DNA of 64,000 nt. Origin: Ceratobasidium sp. AG-K (Eukaryota; Basidiomycota; Agaricomycetes; Cantharellales; Ceratobasidiaceae). The position numbers and the translations under genes were made by a program. Location of the stretch: assembly GCA_037039685.1 (NCBI GenBank), contig JAWNGF010000008.1, positions 682,001 to 746,000 of the forward strand. The letters run 5' to 3'. Positions within the stretch are counted from its first letter, which is position 1. Each line of letters opens with the position of its first letter. The notes beneath the pieces are model-generated. The model searched no databases. It saw only the letters and a program-made list of their open reading frames with translations, and was not told the origin of the DNA. Below are positions 21,047-32,398 of the stretch, piece by piece.

Positions 21047-21811
21047 TTACTGCACTGTGCAGTCCTTCCCTTTCCTCAGCATGAACTCCTCAAGTCCCTC
21101 CTCTTCCTCCAAGGTCAGGTCGATTGGGTTGAACACGGTATTACCCGGTTCGTCCGAGAACTTTTCCCACTCTTCCCAAGTCTCCTCCTTTGTCAGGTCC
21201 GCCTTGGACCAGTCCAAAACCCTCTTCTGGGCTTCTACGAACTCCTCATCCCACTGTCGCACATCAGGCTCTGCTTCCTTCCATGCCGACACGTCGGTCT
21301 CCTCCTTCCTCCACCAGTAAGGCTCCCATTCAATCTTCTCCTTCTGATATCTGCCTCTCTCCATCCTCCAGTCGCTCAGGTCCTTTTCGTAGTTGGCGTC
21401 CCACGCGTCATTCCACCTAGGTCGGAGGGTTGGTGGTCTTCCGTTATATCCGGGTACCCATTCGCTCAAGTATGCCCCTTCTTGGCCCCATTCGATGACC
21501 CCAAGCATGTGGGTTGACAGGAGGACGACCTCTGACACCTGGAAGGCCGCGCATCCTCGGCAGACAAAGATGTCCTTCCTAGCGAGCTGCATTCTTGTCA
21601 GCCATTTTTTGCCAACCCACTGGAATTCCCCCAGGTCCGAGTGCAAGACATCGTCCGTCGCCCTGAAATGCATTCTTCCCAAGCTTTGCTGGGACCTTTT
21701 GAACACGTAGAGGGCGGCCCCGGCGTCAAGGATTCTTGCTGTAGCAAACGCTGGCCCATCAAGGACGCGGGTGAGGTTGTTCGCGATGGTGGAGCGGGGG
21801 ACGGCAGGCAT
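21047..21811 (-). CDS. ORF3 of A3 (intact, function unknown)
   Basis: 254 codons from ATG at 21811-21809 (MPAVPRSTIANNLTRVLDGP). It has the same architecture as in A2 and A4: LGEFQWVGKKW, FVCRGCAAFQVSEVVLLS, then WDANYEKDLSDWRMERGRY and an acidic Trp-rich end (EEGLEEFMLRKGKDCTVQ). It stays open although pol of this same element has two stops. The ATG context (gcacgATGCC) has a purine at -3. Function not recognised. Confidence 0.75.
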   Translation of the reverse strand: MPAVPRSTIANNLTRVLDGPAFATARILDAGAALYVFKRSQQSLGRMHFRATDDVLHSDLGEFQWVGKKWLTRMQLARKDIFVCRGCAAFQVSEVVLLSTHMLGVIEWGQEGAYLSEWVPGYNGRPPTLRPRWNDAWDANYEKDLSDWRMERGRYQKEKIEWEPYWWRKEETDVSAWKEAEPDVRQWDEEFVEAQKRVLDWSKADLTKEETWEEWEKFSDEPGNTVFNPIDLTLEEEEGLEEFMLRKGKDCTVQ

Positions 21812-24800
21812 CGTGCAGAGCAAAATAGATTTAGAGAGTAGAGTGCGGGGTGTAGTTCGGAGTAGTTGCAAGTTCTGCAGATGTCGCTACTCATTGTGCT
21901 CCCCCTCCCTTTCATCTTTCCTGGGACATAGTTAGAAGGTGTTGGGGCCTCGGGGTGTCGGCGTAGCAAGTCCTTGATGATCTTGGACAGGTGGCCAAAG
22001 TCTTCTGCCCTTTGTTCCGTGTCTTCTTCGTCCCCATACCCCTTCCATCTGACCCTGTAGAAAAGCCCGTCCTTTGTCTCCTTCCAGTCCAGAATTTTTT
22101 CTACTTCATATTCTTCTTCTCCTTCTTCAGTAATGGTCGGCGGCGGTCGGGGTTGGTTCCGTTTGAACTCCATGTCTTCTACGTATGGGCTGAGCAAGTC
22201 AATGTGGAAAACAGGGTGCACCCTCATTGTTGTTGGTAGGGTCAGCTCATAAGCATGTGATCCTATCTTTCGCTTCACAACGAATGGTCCATGCTTCTTG
22301 TTATCCAGTTTCTTTGAGGGTCTTCTTGTTTGGATGTTCCTTCCCAACAGCCATACTAGATCTCCTTCCTGGTACTCGTTTTTTGGTTCTTCCTCTGGCA
22401 GCCTTTGGTTTTCCATCGATGCAATTGCTTCGTCGTGGATGCTACGCCATTTCTCCGTAATGGTGTTTGCTTCAGGGACCATAGTATCTTCTGATGAAAT
22501 ATTCCACAGTGGTTCCCTGCTGTAGACTATTGCAAAAGGGGAACTACCTGTTACACGGTGCTTCTGCAGATTATAACTGAATTCTGCAATTGGTAACAAA
22601 TCCGCCCAGTCATCTTGCCGGTAGTTGACAAAGGATCGTAGCCAGCCTTCCATCCATTGGTTGATTCTCTCTGTCACTCCATCTGTCTGGGGGTGGTAGG
22701 CAGTGCTGAAACTTGGGCTAGTTCCAATTCTCTCGTAAATGGCCTTCATGAGTTTAGAATTGAAAGTGGTCCCTCGGTCCGAGATCGTGCTTTTTGGAAA
22801 GCCATGTAGTGTCCAAATATTTGTGACAAAGAGATTTGCCAGCTCGCTTGCCATGTGAGATTCTTTGCAGGGTATGAAATGCGCCATTCTTGAGAACCGG
22901 TCCACCACTACCATGATGCTGTCTGATCCTCTGGACTTCGGTAATTTCACTACAAAGTCGAATGCTATGTCTTCCCAGGGCCCCTTTGGAATTTCTAGTG
23001 GTTTGATCGGAACTATTGACTTTGACCCCTTTGCTCGTTGGCAGGTTTCGCAGGATTCCACGTATCTGTTTACACTCTGCTTCATCCCTGGCCAGAAGTA
23101 TCTTCTTGATATTAGTTCCAGCGTCCTGGCTTGTCCTTGATGTCCTGCAATCTTCGAGTCGTGATGTAGTCACATGATGGATAGTCTGGCTTCCTTGTCT
23201 TCTGGAACATAAATTTTCCCCTTGTACCATATTAGTCCCTCCTTGAAGTCGTAATCTTTTGCGCTATGTTGCAGGGATCTTGGCAGCATTTCCCTTGATT
23301 CGCAGATTTCCTTGATTTTTGCTAGTCCTTCATCAGTTGCTTGTGCTTCCTTGATAGTTGCCATGATGTCCGTGTCCATCTGCCCCATAAATCCTATAAA
23401 CTTTTTGGCGGATATCATGACTTGTTCCGGTGTGGGAATATCCTCGTGATCAGATCGTCTTGACAAAAGATCTGGTTTAGACGAAAGGATTCCAGGACAG
23501 TATATGATATCAAAGTTGTAGGAAGCCAGTAGTTGATGCCATCTTGCGTGTCGACGGTTGAACGTTTTTGCTTCCCTCCAAAACTGTAAGTTTCTGTGAT
23601 CGGTGTAGATAGTGATTGGGTCCTTTGTTCCCTCAAGGTATAACCTCCAATGTGTCAATGATTCTATGATTGCCATAAGTTCCTTGTCATGGACATCGTA
23701 GTTGAGCTGGGCTTTGTTGAAGGATTTTGACAGGAATGCAATAGGGTGTAGGTAGCCGTCGTCTTGTCTTTGAGACAGAATTGCCCCCATTGCTACTCCA
23801 CTTGCATCTGTTTCCAGGAAAAAGGGTTTGTCGGGATCAGGGTGGCGTAGTGTGGGTTCTTTGCTAATTTCCGTTTTCAGGGCGTCAAACGCTTCCTGTT
23901 GATCCTTTTCCCACTCCCATTTGTTATCCTTTCTTGTCAGGGTTGTCAAGGGTTTTGCCAATCGGCTGAAGTTTGGTACGAATCTTCAGTAGAAGTTTGC
24001 GAATCCTAGGAATGCTTGAACCTGCTTGACCGTTTTTGGTTCCTTCCATTCCTTTATTGCTCTGACCTTTTCTTCCTCCATTGAGATACCCAAATCGCTG
24101 ATTCCAAGTCCGGTGTATGTCAGCTTGGTGACAAAGAATTCGCATTTTGGAAGCTTTGCAAAAAGGTTTTCATCCAGTAAGATCTTCAGCACTTTCCTGA
24201 CATCCACAGTATGTTGACTTCTGTTCTTAGAGAAGACTAGGATGTCGTCAATGTATACTATGACACATACGTTGATAAGATTGTGGAAGACGTGGTTCAT
24301 GTATCTTTGGAATATCGCGGGCGCGTTTTTTAGTCCAAAAGGCATGACAATGTATTCGAACAGGCCTTCTTTGGTTCTGAAAGCTGTCTTCCATTCGTCT
24401 CCTTCTCTGATCCTGATATTGTTGAAGCCCATGCACAGATCGATTTTGGAGAAAATTTTTGCATCCTTGATTTTATCCAGAAGATCTTCCATTAAGGGCA
24501 TTGGAAACCTGTCGTCCTTTGTAATGGCGTTCACTCTTCTGAGGTCTTGAACAAGTCGTAATTGGCATACTGCTCCTGGATTCTTTGGATCAATTGGTTT
24601 TTTGACGAAGAAACAAGGTGATGCGATGGGAGATTTGCTAGGCGGAATTTTCCCGGCCGCAATTTCCTCGTCTAAGTATTCTCTTAGTGCAATAGATTTG
24701 GCTGGAGAGAGTGGTATAGGTCTGGCCGGTTTTGGAAGTTCAGCTCCTTCCTTGAACTCAATGGCGCAGTCGTATGGTCGGTGATCCGGAATTCTCTTGA

Positions 24801-25310
24801 ATTTCTCCTCACTGAACACATCGACAAACTCCTTGAATTCTTCTGGAAGGTCGTCTATTGAAGCCGTTCTTGCTTGTATGGGATCAGGTCGCCAGGATAT
24901 GAGCCTTGTTTTCCAGTCGATGTTTGGGTTTGCTTCTTCCAACCACTCGAGTCCTAAGATGAGCTTGGTTTCTCCAGTGGGCATAGCAAAGAAGGTTTGT
25001 TTGAAGGTCTTCCCTTCTATGTCTAGTGTCAGCTTGGCTTTGAACCGTATTTGGTGTGAGAGCTGTTTTCCCTGGATACCAATAACTTTTCGTGGAGAGG
25101 GAAGTTCAATGAGTGGAATATTGTTGGAACGGGCCCAAGAGATGTCCATGAAGTTCTTTGATGCTCCTGAATCGATGAGAGTAGGGATTGGTTCTGTGAT
25201 TCCAGTGATGCTTGTGTAAACAATGGTTGATTCGTTTGTTGCTCTAAGGTACATTGTTTCCATCACCGGTTCTTTGGTCTCTCCACACACAGTTAGAGGG
25301 AGACCCCTTC
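21598..25310 (-). pseudogene. pol of A3 (two nonsense codons)
   Basis: Protease (LIDSGASKNFMD), RT with intact YIDDILVF box, RNase H (FFLETDASGVAMG), integrase zinc finger, DDE core (TISDRGTTFNSKL, TDGVTERINQW) and chromodomain (EKILDWKETKDGLFYRVRWK), in the -1 frame after gag. TGA at 23988-23986 (after GFANFY) and at 23172-23170 (after ARLSIM) each replace CGA of sister copies. The frame then runs on over ORF3 to 21598. Only these two transitions separate it from an open frame. Confidence 0.92.
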
Positions 25311-27275
25311 TTTTCCCGAGTCTTCTATAATTGTTGCCTCTCTTCCTTTTATGCTGGGTTCAGTTGTTATCCATTCCTTGGATGAACATTTGAGTGATCG
25401 GTGACCGTCTTGTCCGCACTTTAGACATCGGTTTGATGCTATTCTTGCTTTGTAAACTTCGTCTGGAAGCCGCTTTGTAGAGGTCTGCCCGCTGTTGGTC
25501 GATTGTGCTGTTTTCTTCCCGGTGGATGCCTTGATCTGTTGTAATTTCTGATCGATGGAAATTGCAAGAGTGATCCATTGATTAAGGTTAAGGTGCCTTT
25601 CAGATCCATCTTCGTTGATAAGGGAAAGCTCGAATTGTGCTAGTTCGGTTTTGATTTCAGGTTTGAGTCCTGCCTTGAATTGGTTGATAAGAGCTTCTTC
25701 TCCCCAGTTGACGTCGACCATGTGAAAGCGGAATTCCGTTGCATAATTTGCTACTGAGTTGACTTGTTTGCTTTTTCGGATGTCAGCTTCTGCCTTGGCT
25801 TTCTTGTTAGGGTCGCTGAATTGTTCCATGAAGTGTGTTTTGAACGTTTCCCACGACCTTAGGTTTGGATCTGGAACTCCGTTGTTCATAGATCGTAACA
25901 ACACTTGCGCCCAATGTGTGGCGGACCTGTTGTCTGATTTAAAATTTGCTAATGCTTCCCTAATTCGTTCTTGTCCTGAACTGTATTGGTTGCCCAACCT
26001 GACAAAGTAGCTCTCCATTTGGGTGATGAACATTTCTGCTCCTTCTCCTTTCTTCCCATCGAAAGCTTCTGGTCTGGTTACTTTTGGACGCCTGGTTTCC
26101 CTTCTGTTGTCAGGGTTTTCAGAAAGTTGACGTAGCCTTTGTTCCAATTCGTCGAGTCTGGTAGATTCGGCTTCGGGGTGGGGAGGTGATACCGCATGTA
26201 GGGATACTTCGTCCATCTGTTCACGCATGTTGTTGATTGCTTCTTGCATGGTGTTAATTTGTCCGATTGCAATCCTTCCGTCTCCTCTTAGTCCTTCTAG
26301 TCCTTGGGTAACTGCTTCGTTCCAGGCTAACTGTGCCTGCCTCGTGACGTTAAGATCTTCCTGTACATTGTTTACCAGTCCCTGTGTGTTTGTGACTTCA
26401 TTCCTTAGGCGAATTACGTCTTGTCCGACCAGGAAACTGTTATGTTCACTGTTTCGCGCAGCAGTAAGGATATCCGTCAGGGTCCCTTGTAGGTTGTTGA
26501 GGGAATCGTTGAAGATTTGTTGGTTGTTAGCCAACACTTGGGTGGATTGTTCTAACCCGTTGAGTCTTCTATCGATTGTTATCCTCATTCCATCAATAAT
26601 CCTTAAGAGTGCATTGTGTCTTCCCTGGTGGAGATCGTCAAGGTCATCAAGATTACTAATCACAGTTCTACCATTGGAGCTAGAACTTGAGCTGGGAATC
26701 CTAGGGACGTCTTGGCCTTCGGTCGTTGTTGGTTGCTGGGAATACCCTTGTGGTACATATGGCGGTGCTGGGTTGACTGGTGTCACAGCCTGAGAGCTTA
26801 CTTGAATTGGACCGGTATTGGTGATGGTTCCCGTAATCGAGGGTATTTGAGCAGCGTGGGAAATGTGCGGCGTGGGAGGGGGTCTGATAGGAACGAGGGA
26901 TATGCCCCCGTGGGCTTCAGGTTGAGGAGAAAAAAACTGTCTTCTGGGTCCCATGGGCCATAGTGGGCGTGACGGCCCTGGGGATGCATTAGAAATCGGG
27001 ATTCGAATTGTGACTGGTGTGGGGTCGTCGGTAATGTCCCCTGGTTCTCTAGTAACAACGGTAGGTTCTTCCTGTATGACTGAAACATGCTCAGCGTTGA
27101 ACGTTCCAGGCATAGAGGCCTGGCTTTGAGGGCGAGACCTTGCTGGTCCTCCGGCCCGTGCTTGTGGGATATCTTGTTCATTGAGGGAACTTGTAGGTCT
27201 TGAAGCCCTACTTGGTCCTCTTCTCATTGAGAGTGGTGTTGCGAGGCGTGACCCCGCGTCCTCCTGTATGGACAT
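25293..27275 (-). CDS. gag of A3 (intact)
   Basis: 660-codon capsid/nucleocapsid gene from ATG at 27275-27273 (MSIQEDAGSRLATPLSMRRG). The N-terminal ~200 residues are Pro/Ser-rich, residues ~210-360 form a Gln/Asn-rich coiled-coil region, ~400-580 the retrotransposon gag domain (MFITQMESYFVRLGNQYSSG, GEEALINQFKAGLKPEI), and near the end a zinc knuckle CLKCGQDGHRSLKC. The gene ends GKEGVSL. The slippery heptamer GGGAAAA (complement at 25311-25317) precedes the stop and leads to pol. It would assemble the cytoplasmic particle and package element RNA. Confidence 0.9.
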   Translation of the reverse strand: MSIQEDAGSRLATPLSMRRGPSRASRPTSSLNEQDIPQARAGGPARSRPQSQASMPGTFNAEHVSVIQEEPTVVTREPGDITDDPTPVTIRIPISNASPGPSRPLWPMGPRRQFFSPQPEAHGGISLVPIRPPPTPHISHAAQIPSITGTITNTGPIQVSSQAVTPVNPAPPYVPQGYSQQPTTTEGQDVPRIPSSSSSSNGRTVISNLDDLDDLHQGRHNALLRIIDGMRITIDRRLNGLEQSTQVLANNQQIFNDSLNNLQGTLTDILTAARNSEHNSFLVGQDVIRLRNEVTNTQGLVNNVQEDLNVTRQAQLAWNEAVTQGLEGLRGDGRIAIGQINTMQEAINNMREQMDEVSLHAVSPPHPEAESTRLDELEQRLRQLSENPDNRRETRRPKVTRPEAFDGKKGEGAEMFITQMESYFVRLGNQYSSGQERIREALANFKSDNRSATHWAQVLLRSMNNGVPDPNLRSWETFKTHFMEQFSDPNKKAKAEADIRKSKQVNSVANYATEFRFHMVDVNWGEEALINQFKAGLKPEIKTELAQFELSLINEDGSERHLNLNQWITLAISIDQKLQQIKASTGKKTAQSTNSGQTSTKRLPDEVYKARIASNRCLKCGQDGHRSLKCSSKEWITTEPSIKGREATIIEDSGKEGVSL

Positions 27276-27283
27276 GATTGTTA

Positions 27284-27295
27284 AGCTTGTTTTGT
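27284..27295 (-). promoter_or_regulatory. Self-primer binding site of A3
   Basis: ACAAAACAAGCT on the minus strand, just inside the 5' LTR, identical to A1 and A4 and complementary to AGCTTGTTTTGT in the LTR. Confidence 0.72.
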
Positions 27296-27297
27296 AA

Positions 27298-27765
27298 TGT
27301 CGTAAGCTTCTTCTTGGTGGCTATGAGACAAGCCGCGATGGAGAGTGGACGGCACTAAGACCTAAGTGACCTCTTGAACCGCAACACACTTAAGTGTCTG
27401 TAGGCTCTTGAGGGTAGGGGTGGTTCAAAGTGTCACTCAAAGGGGATGTTTTGACGAGACAAAACAAGCTGGGGTTACCAGGCTTGTTGGTCCTCTATAT
27501 ATATTCAGAAAAGCGGCCGAGTCATACAAGGCAAAGCCACACGAGTCATACAAGACAGCCAGTCAGGAGTGTCCATGTGAGTCATGCTGTATGAACAGAC
27601 ATGACTCGTACAAAGCACAGCCGCGTTACACAATGTAACAGATAACCACAAGGACGTGGCAACGCGGCACAGGAAAAGACAAACAACATACAAACAGAAC
27701 AACAAAGAAGAGAACAGAGGGGCGAGACGTAAGATGGGACCGATGGAGTGAGCTAGCTCACGACA
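27298..27765 (-). repeat. 5' LTR of A3
   Basis: 468 bp in minus orientation, ending GCTCACGACA before cattg. Confidence 0.93.
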
Positions 27766-29957
27766 CATTGTTCTGGCTTGTCCCTGATGCCCCGCAATCT
27801 TTGAGTCGTGATGTAGTCGCATGATGGTCAGTCTGGCCTCCTTGTCTTCTGGGACATAAATTTTCCCTTTGTACCATAGTAGTCCCTCCTTGAAGTCATA
27901 ATCTTTTGCGCTATGTTGCAGGGTTCTTGGTAACATTTCCCTTGATTCGCAGATTTCCTTGATTTTTGACAGTCCTTCATCAGTTTCCTGTGCTTCTTTG
28001 ATAGTCGCTATGATGTCTGTGTCCATCTGCCCCATAAATCCTTTAAATTTTTCGGCGGATATCATGACTTGTTCCGGGGTGGGAATATCCTCGTGATCAG
28101 ATCGTCTTGACAAAAGATCTGGTTTAGACGAAAGGATTCCAGGACGGTATATGATATCAAAGTTGTAGGAAGCCAGTAGTTGATGCCATCTTGCATGTCG
28201 GCGGTTGAACGTTCTTGCTTCCTTCCAGAACTGTAGGTTCCTGTGATCGGTATAGACAGTGATTGGATCCTTTGTTCCCTCAAGGTATAACCTCCAATGT
28301 GTCAATGATTCTATGATCGCCATAAGTTCCTTGTCGTGGACATTGTAGTTGAGCTGGGCCTCGTTGAAGGATTTTGACAGGAACGCGATAGGGTGTAGGT
28401 AGCCATCATCTTGTCTTTGAGACAGAATTGCTCCCATCGCTACTCCACTTGCATCTGTTTCCAGGAAGAAGGGTTTGTTGGGATCCGGGTGGCGTAGTGT
28501 GGGTTCTTTGCTAATTTCCGCTTTCAGGTTGTCAAACGCTTCCTGTTGATCTTTTCCCCATTCCCATTTGTTATCTTTTCTTGTCAGGGTTGTCAAAGGT
28601 TTTGCCAATCGGCTGAAATTCGGTACGAATCTTCGGTAGAAGTTTGCGAATCCTAGGAATGCTTGAACTTGCTTGACCGTCCTTGGTTCTTTCCATTCCT
28701 TTATTGCTTTGACCTTTTCTTCCTCCATCGAGATGCCCAAATCGCTGATTCCAAGCCCAGTGTATGTCAGCTTGGTGACAAAGAATTCGCATTTTGGAAG
28801 CTTTGCGAATAGGTTTTCGTCCAGTAAGATCTTCAGGACTTTCCTGACATCCACAGTATGTTGACGTCTGTTCTTAGAGAAGACTAGGATGTCGTCAATG
28901 TATACTATGACACATACATCTATAAGGTCGTGGAAGATGTGGTTCATGTATCTTTGGAATATGGCAGGCGCGTTTTTCAGTCCAAAGGGCATGACAACGT
29001 ATTCGAAAAGGCCTTCCTTGGTTCTGAACGCCGTTTTCCATTTGTCCCCTTCCCTGATTCTGATATTGTTGAAACCCATGCGTAGATCGATCTTGGAGAA
29101 GATTTTTGCATCCTTGATTTTATCCAGCAGATCTTCCATTAAGGGCATTGGGAATCTGTTGTCCTTTGTAATAGCGTTCACTCCTCTGAGGTCTTGAACA
29201 AGTCGTAATTGCCGTACTGCTTCTGGATTCTTTGGGTCAACAGGTTTCTTGACAAAGAAACAGGGTGAAGCAATGGGGGATTTGCTAGGTCGAATTTTCC
29301 CGGCGGCAATTTCCTCATCTAGGTATTCCCTTAGTGCAATAGATTTGGCTGGTGAGAGGGGGATAGGTCTAGCCGGTTTTGGAAGTTCAGCCCCTTCCTT
29401 GAAGTCGATGGCGCAGTCGTAAGGGCGATGATCGGGAATTTTCTTGAACTTTTCCTCGCTAAACACGTCGGCAAATTCCTTGAATTCTTCTGGTAGGTCC
29501 TCTATCGAGGCTGTTCTTGCCTGTATAGGTTCTGGCCGCCATGATATGTGCTTTGTCTTCCAGTCAATATTGGGATTTGCTTCCTCTAGCCATTCAAGTC
29601 CTAAGATGAGCTTGGTTTCTCCAGTAGGCATAGCGAAAAAGATTTGTTTGAAGGGTTTTCCTTCTACGTCAAGCACGAGCTTGGCCTTGAAGCGTATTTG
29701 GTGAGAGAGTTCCTTCCCCTGGATGCTGATTACTTTTTGTGGAGATGGAAGCTCAATGAGAGGAATGTTGTTGGAGCGGGCCCAAGAGATGTCCACAAAA
29801 TTTTTAGAAGCTCCTGAATCGATGAGAGTAGGGATAGGTTCTGTGATTCCAGTGATGCTTGTGTAAACAATGGTTGATTCGTTTGTTGCTCTAAGGTACA
29901 TTGTTTCCATCACCGGTTCTTTGGTCTCTCCACACACAGTTAGAGGGAGACCCCTTC
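27766..29957 (-). pseudogene. pol of A2, 5' part (protease to integrase finger)
   Basis: N-terminal portion of A2 pol in the -1 frame after gag: CGETKEPVMETMYLRATNES, protease LIDSGASKNFVD, RT with YIDDILVF, RNase H FFLETDASGVAMGAILSQ, and the start of the integrase zinc finger (HHDSKIAGHQGQART), where A3 inserted. The visible open frame runs on into the A3 LTR (to 27505), but that tail is not pol. The rest of the gene is at 18789-20536. Confidence 0.9.
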
Positions 29958-31915
29958 TTTTCCCGAGTCTTCTGTGATTGTAGCTTCTCTTCCCTTTATG
30001 CTGGGCTCAGTTGTTATCCACTCCTTGGACGAGCATTTGAGCGAACGGTGACCTTCTTGACCACACTTCAGACATCGGTTTGATGCTATTCTGGCCTTGT
30101 ATACTTCATCTGGAAGTCGTTTTGTAGAAGCTTGCCCCGTGGTGGTTGCTTGGGGCGTTTTCTTTCCGATGGATGCCTTGATCTGTTGTAACTTCTGGTC
30201 GATGGAGATCGCTAGGGTGATCCATTGGTGAAGATTAAGGTGCCTCTCAGTTCCATCCTCGTTGATAAGGGAGAGTTCAAATTGTGCCAATTCTGTTTTG
30301 ATCTCCGGTTTGAGTCCTTCTTTGAATTGGTTGATAAGGGCTTCTTCCCCCCAATTCACATCCACCATGTGAAAACGGAATTCTGTTGCGTAGTTTGCTA
30401 CTGAGTTGACTTGTTTGCTTTTACGAATATCGGCTTCTGCCTTGGCCTTCTTGTTAGGGTCGCTGAATTGCTCCATGAAGTGTGATTTGAACGTTTCCCA
30501 TGACCTTAGGTTTGGATCCGGAACCCCGTTGTTCATAGATCGTAGCAACACTTGCACCCAATGTGTAGCAGATCTGTTGTCCGATTTAAAGTTTGCTAAT
30601 GCTTCCCTAATTCGTTCTTGTCCTGAACTGTATTGGTCGCCCAGCCTGACAAAGTAGCTCTCCATTTGGGTTATGAACATTTCTGCTCCCTCTCCTTTCT
30701 TCCCATCAAAAGCCTCTGGTCTAGTTACTTTTGGACGCCTGGTTTCCCTTCTGTTGTCAGGGTTTTCAGAAAGCTGTCGTAGTCTTTGTTCCAATTCCTC
30801 AAGTCTGGTAGATTCTGCTTTGGGGTGGGGAGGTGATTCCGCATGTAGAGATGCTTCGTCCATTTGTTCGCGCATGTTGTTGATAGATTCTTGCATGGTG
30901 TTAATTTGTCCGATTGCAATCCTTCCATCTCCCCTTAGTCCTTCTAGTCCTTGGGTAACTGCTTCGTTCCAGGCTAACTGTGCCTGCCTCGTGGTATTGA
31001 GATCTTCCTGTACATTGTTAACCAGTCCTTGTGTGTTTGTGACTTCGTTCCTTAGGCGAATTACGTCTTGTCCGACTAGGAAACTGTTATGTTCACTGTT
31101 TCGCGCAGCGGTGAGGATATCCGTCAGGGTCCCTTGTAGGTTGTTGAGGGAATCGTTGAAGATTTGTTGGTTGTTAGCCAGCACTTGGGTGGATTGTTCT
31201 AACCCATTGAGTCTTCTGTCGATCGTGATCCTCATTCCATTGATAATCCTTAAGAGTGCGTTGTGTCTCCCAAGGTGAAGATCGTCGAGGTCGTCAAGAT
31301 TACTAATCACGGTTCTACCGCTGGAGCTAGAGCTTGAGCTGGGAATCCTAGGGACGTCTTGGCCCTCAGTTGGTTGCTGGGAATACCCTTGTGGTACATA
31401 TGGCGGTGCTGGGTTAACTGGTGTCGCTGCCTGAGAGTTTCCCTGGATTGGACCAGCATTGGTGATAGTTCCTGTGATCGACGGAACTTGAGGAGCGTGG
31501 GAAATATGCGGCGTGGGGGGGGGTCGGATAGGAACGAGGGATATGCCCCGTGGGCTTCTGGCTGAGGTGAAAAGAACTGTCTTCTGGGTCCCATGGGCCA
31601 TAGTGGGCGTGATGGCCCTGGGGATGCATTAGAGGTCGGGATTCGAATAGTGACCGGAGTGGGGTCATCGGTAATATCCCCTGGTTCCCTAGTAGCAAGG
31701 GTAGGTTCCTCCTGTATGATTGAAACATTTTCAGCGTTGAATGTTCCGGGCATAGAGGCTTGGCTTTGTGGGCGAGACCTTGCTGGTCCTCCGGCCCGTG
31801 CTTGTGCGATATCTTGTTCATTGAGGGAACTTGTAGGTCTTGAAGCCCTACTTGGTCCTCTCCTTATTGAGAGTGGTGTTGCGAGGCGTGACCCCGCGTC
31901 CTCCTGTATGGACAT
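29940..31915 (-). pseudogene. gag of A2 (single-base deletion)
   Basis: Starts at ATG 31915-31913 (MSIQEDAGSRLATPLSIRRG). One C is missing in a run at 31546-31549 relative to A3 and A4 (EAHGGISL becomes EAHG then a shifted frame), so the first frame ends at 31307 and the correct one resumes as an open frame to 29940, ending KEGVSL. The coiled-coil, gag domain and zinc knuckle (CLKCGQEGHRSLKC) are intact. A homopolymer error in the assembly is an alternative to a real mutation. Confidence 0.88.
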
Positions 31916-31938
31916 GATTTGTTAAGCTTGTTTTGTAA

Positions 31939-32393
31939 TGTCGTAAGCTTCTTCTTGGTGGCTATGAGACAAGCCGCGATGGAGAGTGGACGGCACTAAG
32001 ACCTAAGTGACCTCTTGAACCGCAACACACTTAAGTGTCTGTAGGCTCTTGAGGGTAGGGGTGGTTCAGAGTGTCACTCAGAGGGGATGTTTGACAAGAC
32101 AAAACAAGCTGGGGTTACCAGGCTTGTTGGTCCTCTATATATATTCAAAAGGAGGCTGAGTCATACAGAGCGTAGCCACATGAGTCAAAGCAGTCTACCA
32201 AACAGGAGTGTCCATGTGAGTCATGCTGTATAAACAGACATGACTTGTACAAAGCACAGCCGCGTTACACAATGTAACAGAATAACCACAAGGAGGTGGC
32301 AACACGGCAAACAGAAACGGAAACACAACACAAAGAAGGGAACAGGCAGGCAAGACAACAGGCGAGGCCGATGGAGTGAGCTGGCTCATGACA
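31939..32393 (-). repeat. 5' LTR of A2
   Basis: 455 bp in minus orientation, ending GGCTCATGACA before agtag. Confidence 0.93.
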
Positions 32394-32398
32394 AGTAG

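Larger units (their letters stand above)
20537..27765 (-). mobile_element. Ty3/Gypsy chromovirus A3 (family A)
   Basis: Uninterrupted 7.2-kb copy in the integrase region of A2 with duplication cattg (20532-20536 and 27766-27770). LTRs are 468 bp, a longer subtype than in the other A copies, and differ at about three sites by eye, so it is recent. gag and ORF3 are open; pol has two CGA to TGA stops. Confidence 0.95.
17964..32393 (-). mobile_element. Ty3/Gypsy chromovirus A2 (family A), split by A3
   Basis: Inserted in B1 gag with duplication agtag (17959-17963 and 32394-32398). Removing A3 and its duplication leaves about 7.2 kb. LTRs are 455 bp and differ at about seven sites by eye. The copy was close to intact before A3 arrived: pol and ORF3 have no stops, and gag has one single-base deletion. 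Confidence 0.94.

Noticed and set aside
27505..27765. C-terminal extension of A2 pol through the A3 LTR
   Set aside because: It is read-through into the inserted LTR; the real pol continuation is on the far side of A3.
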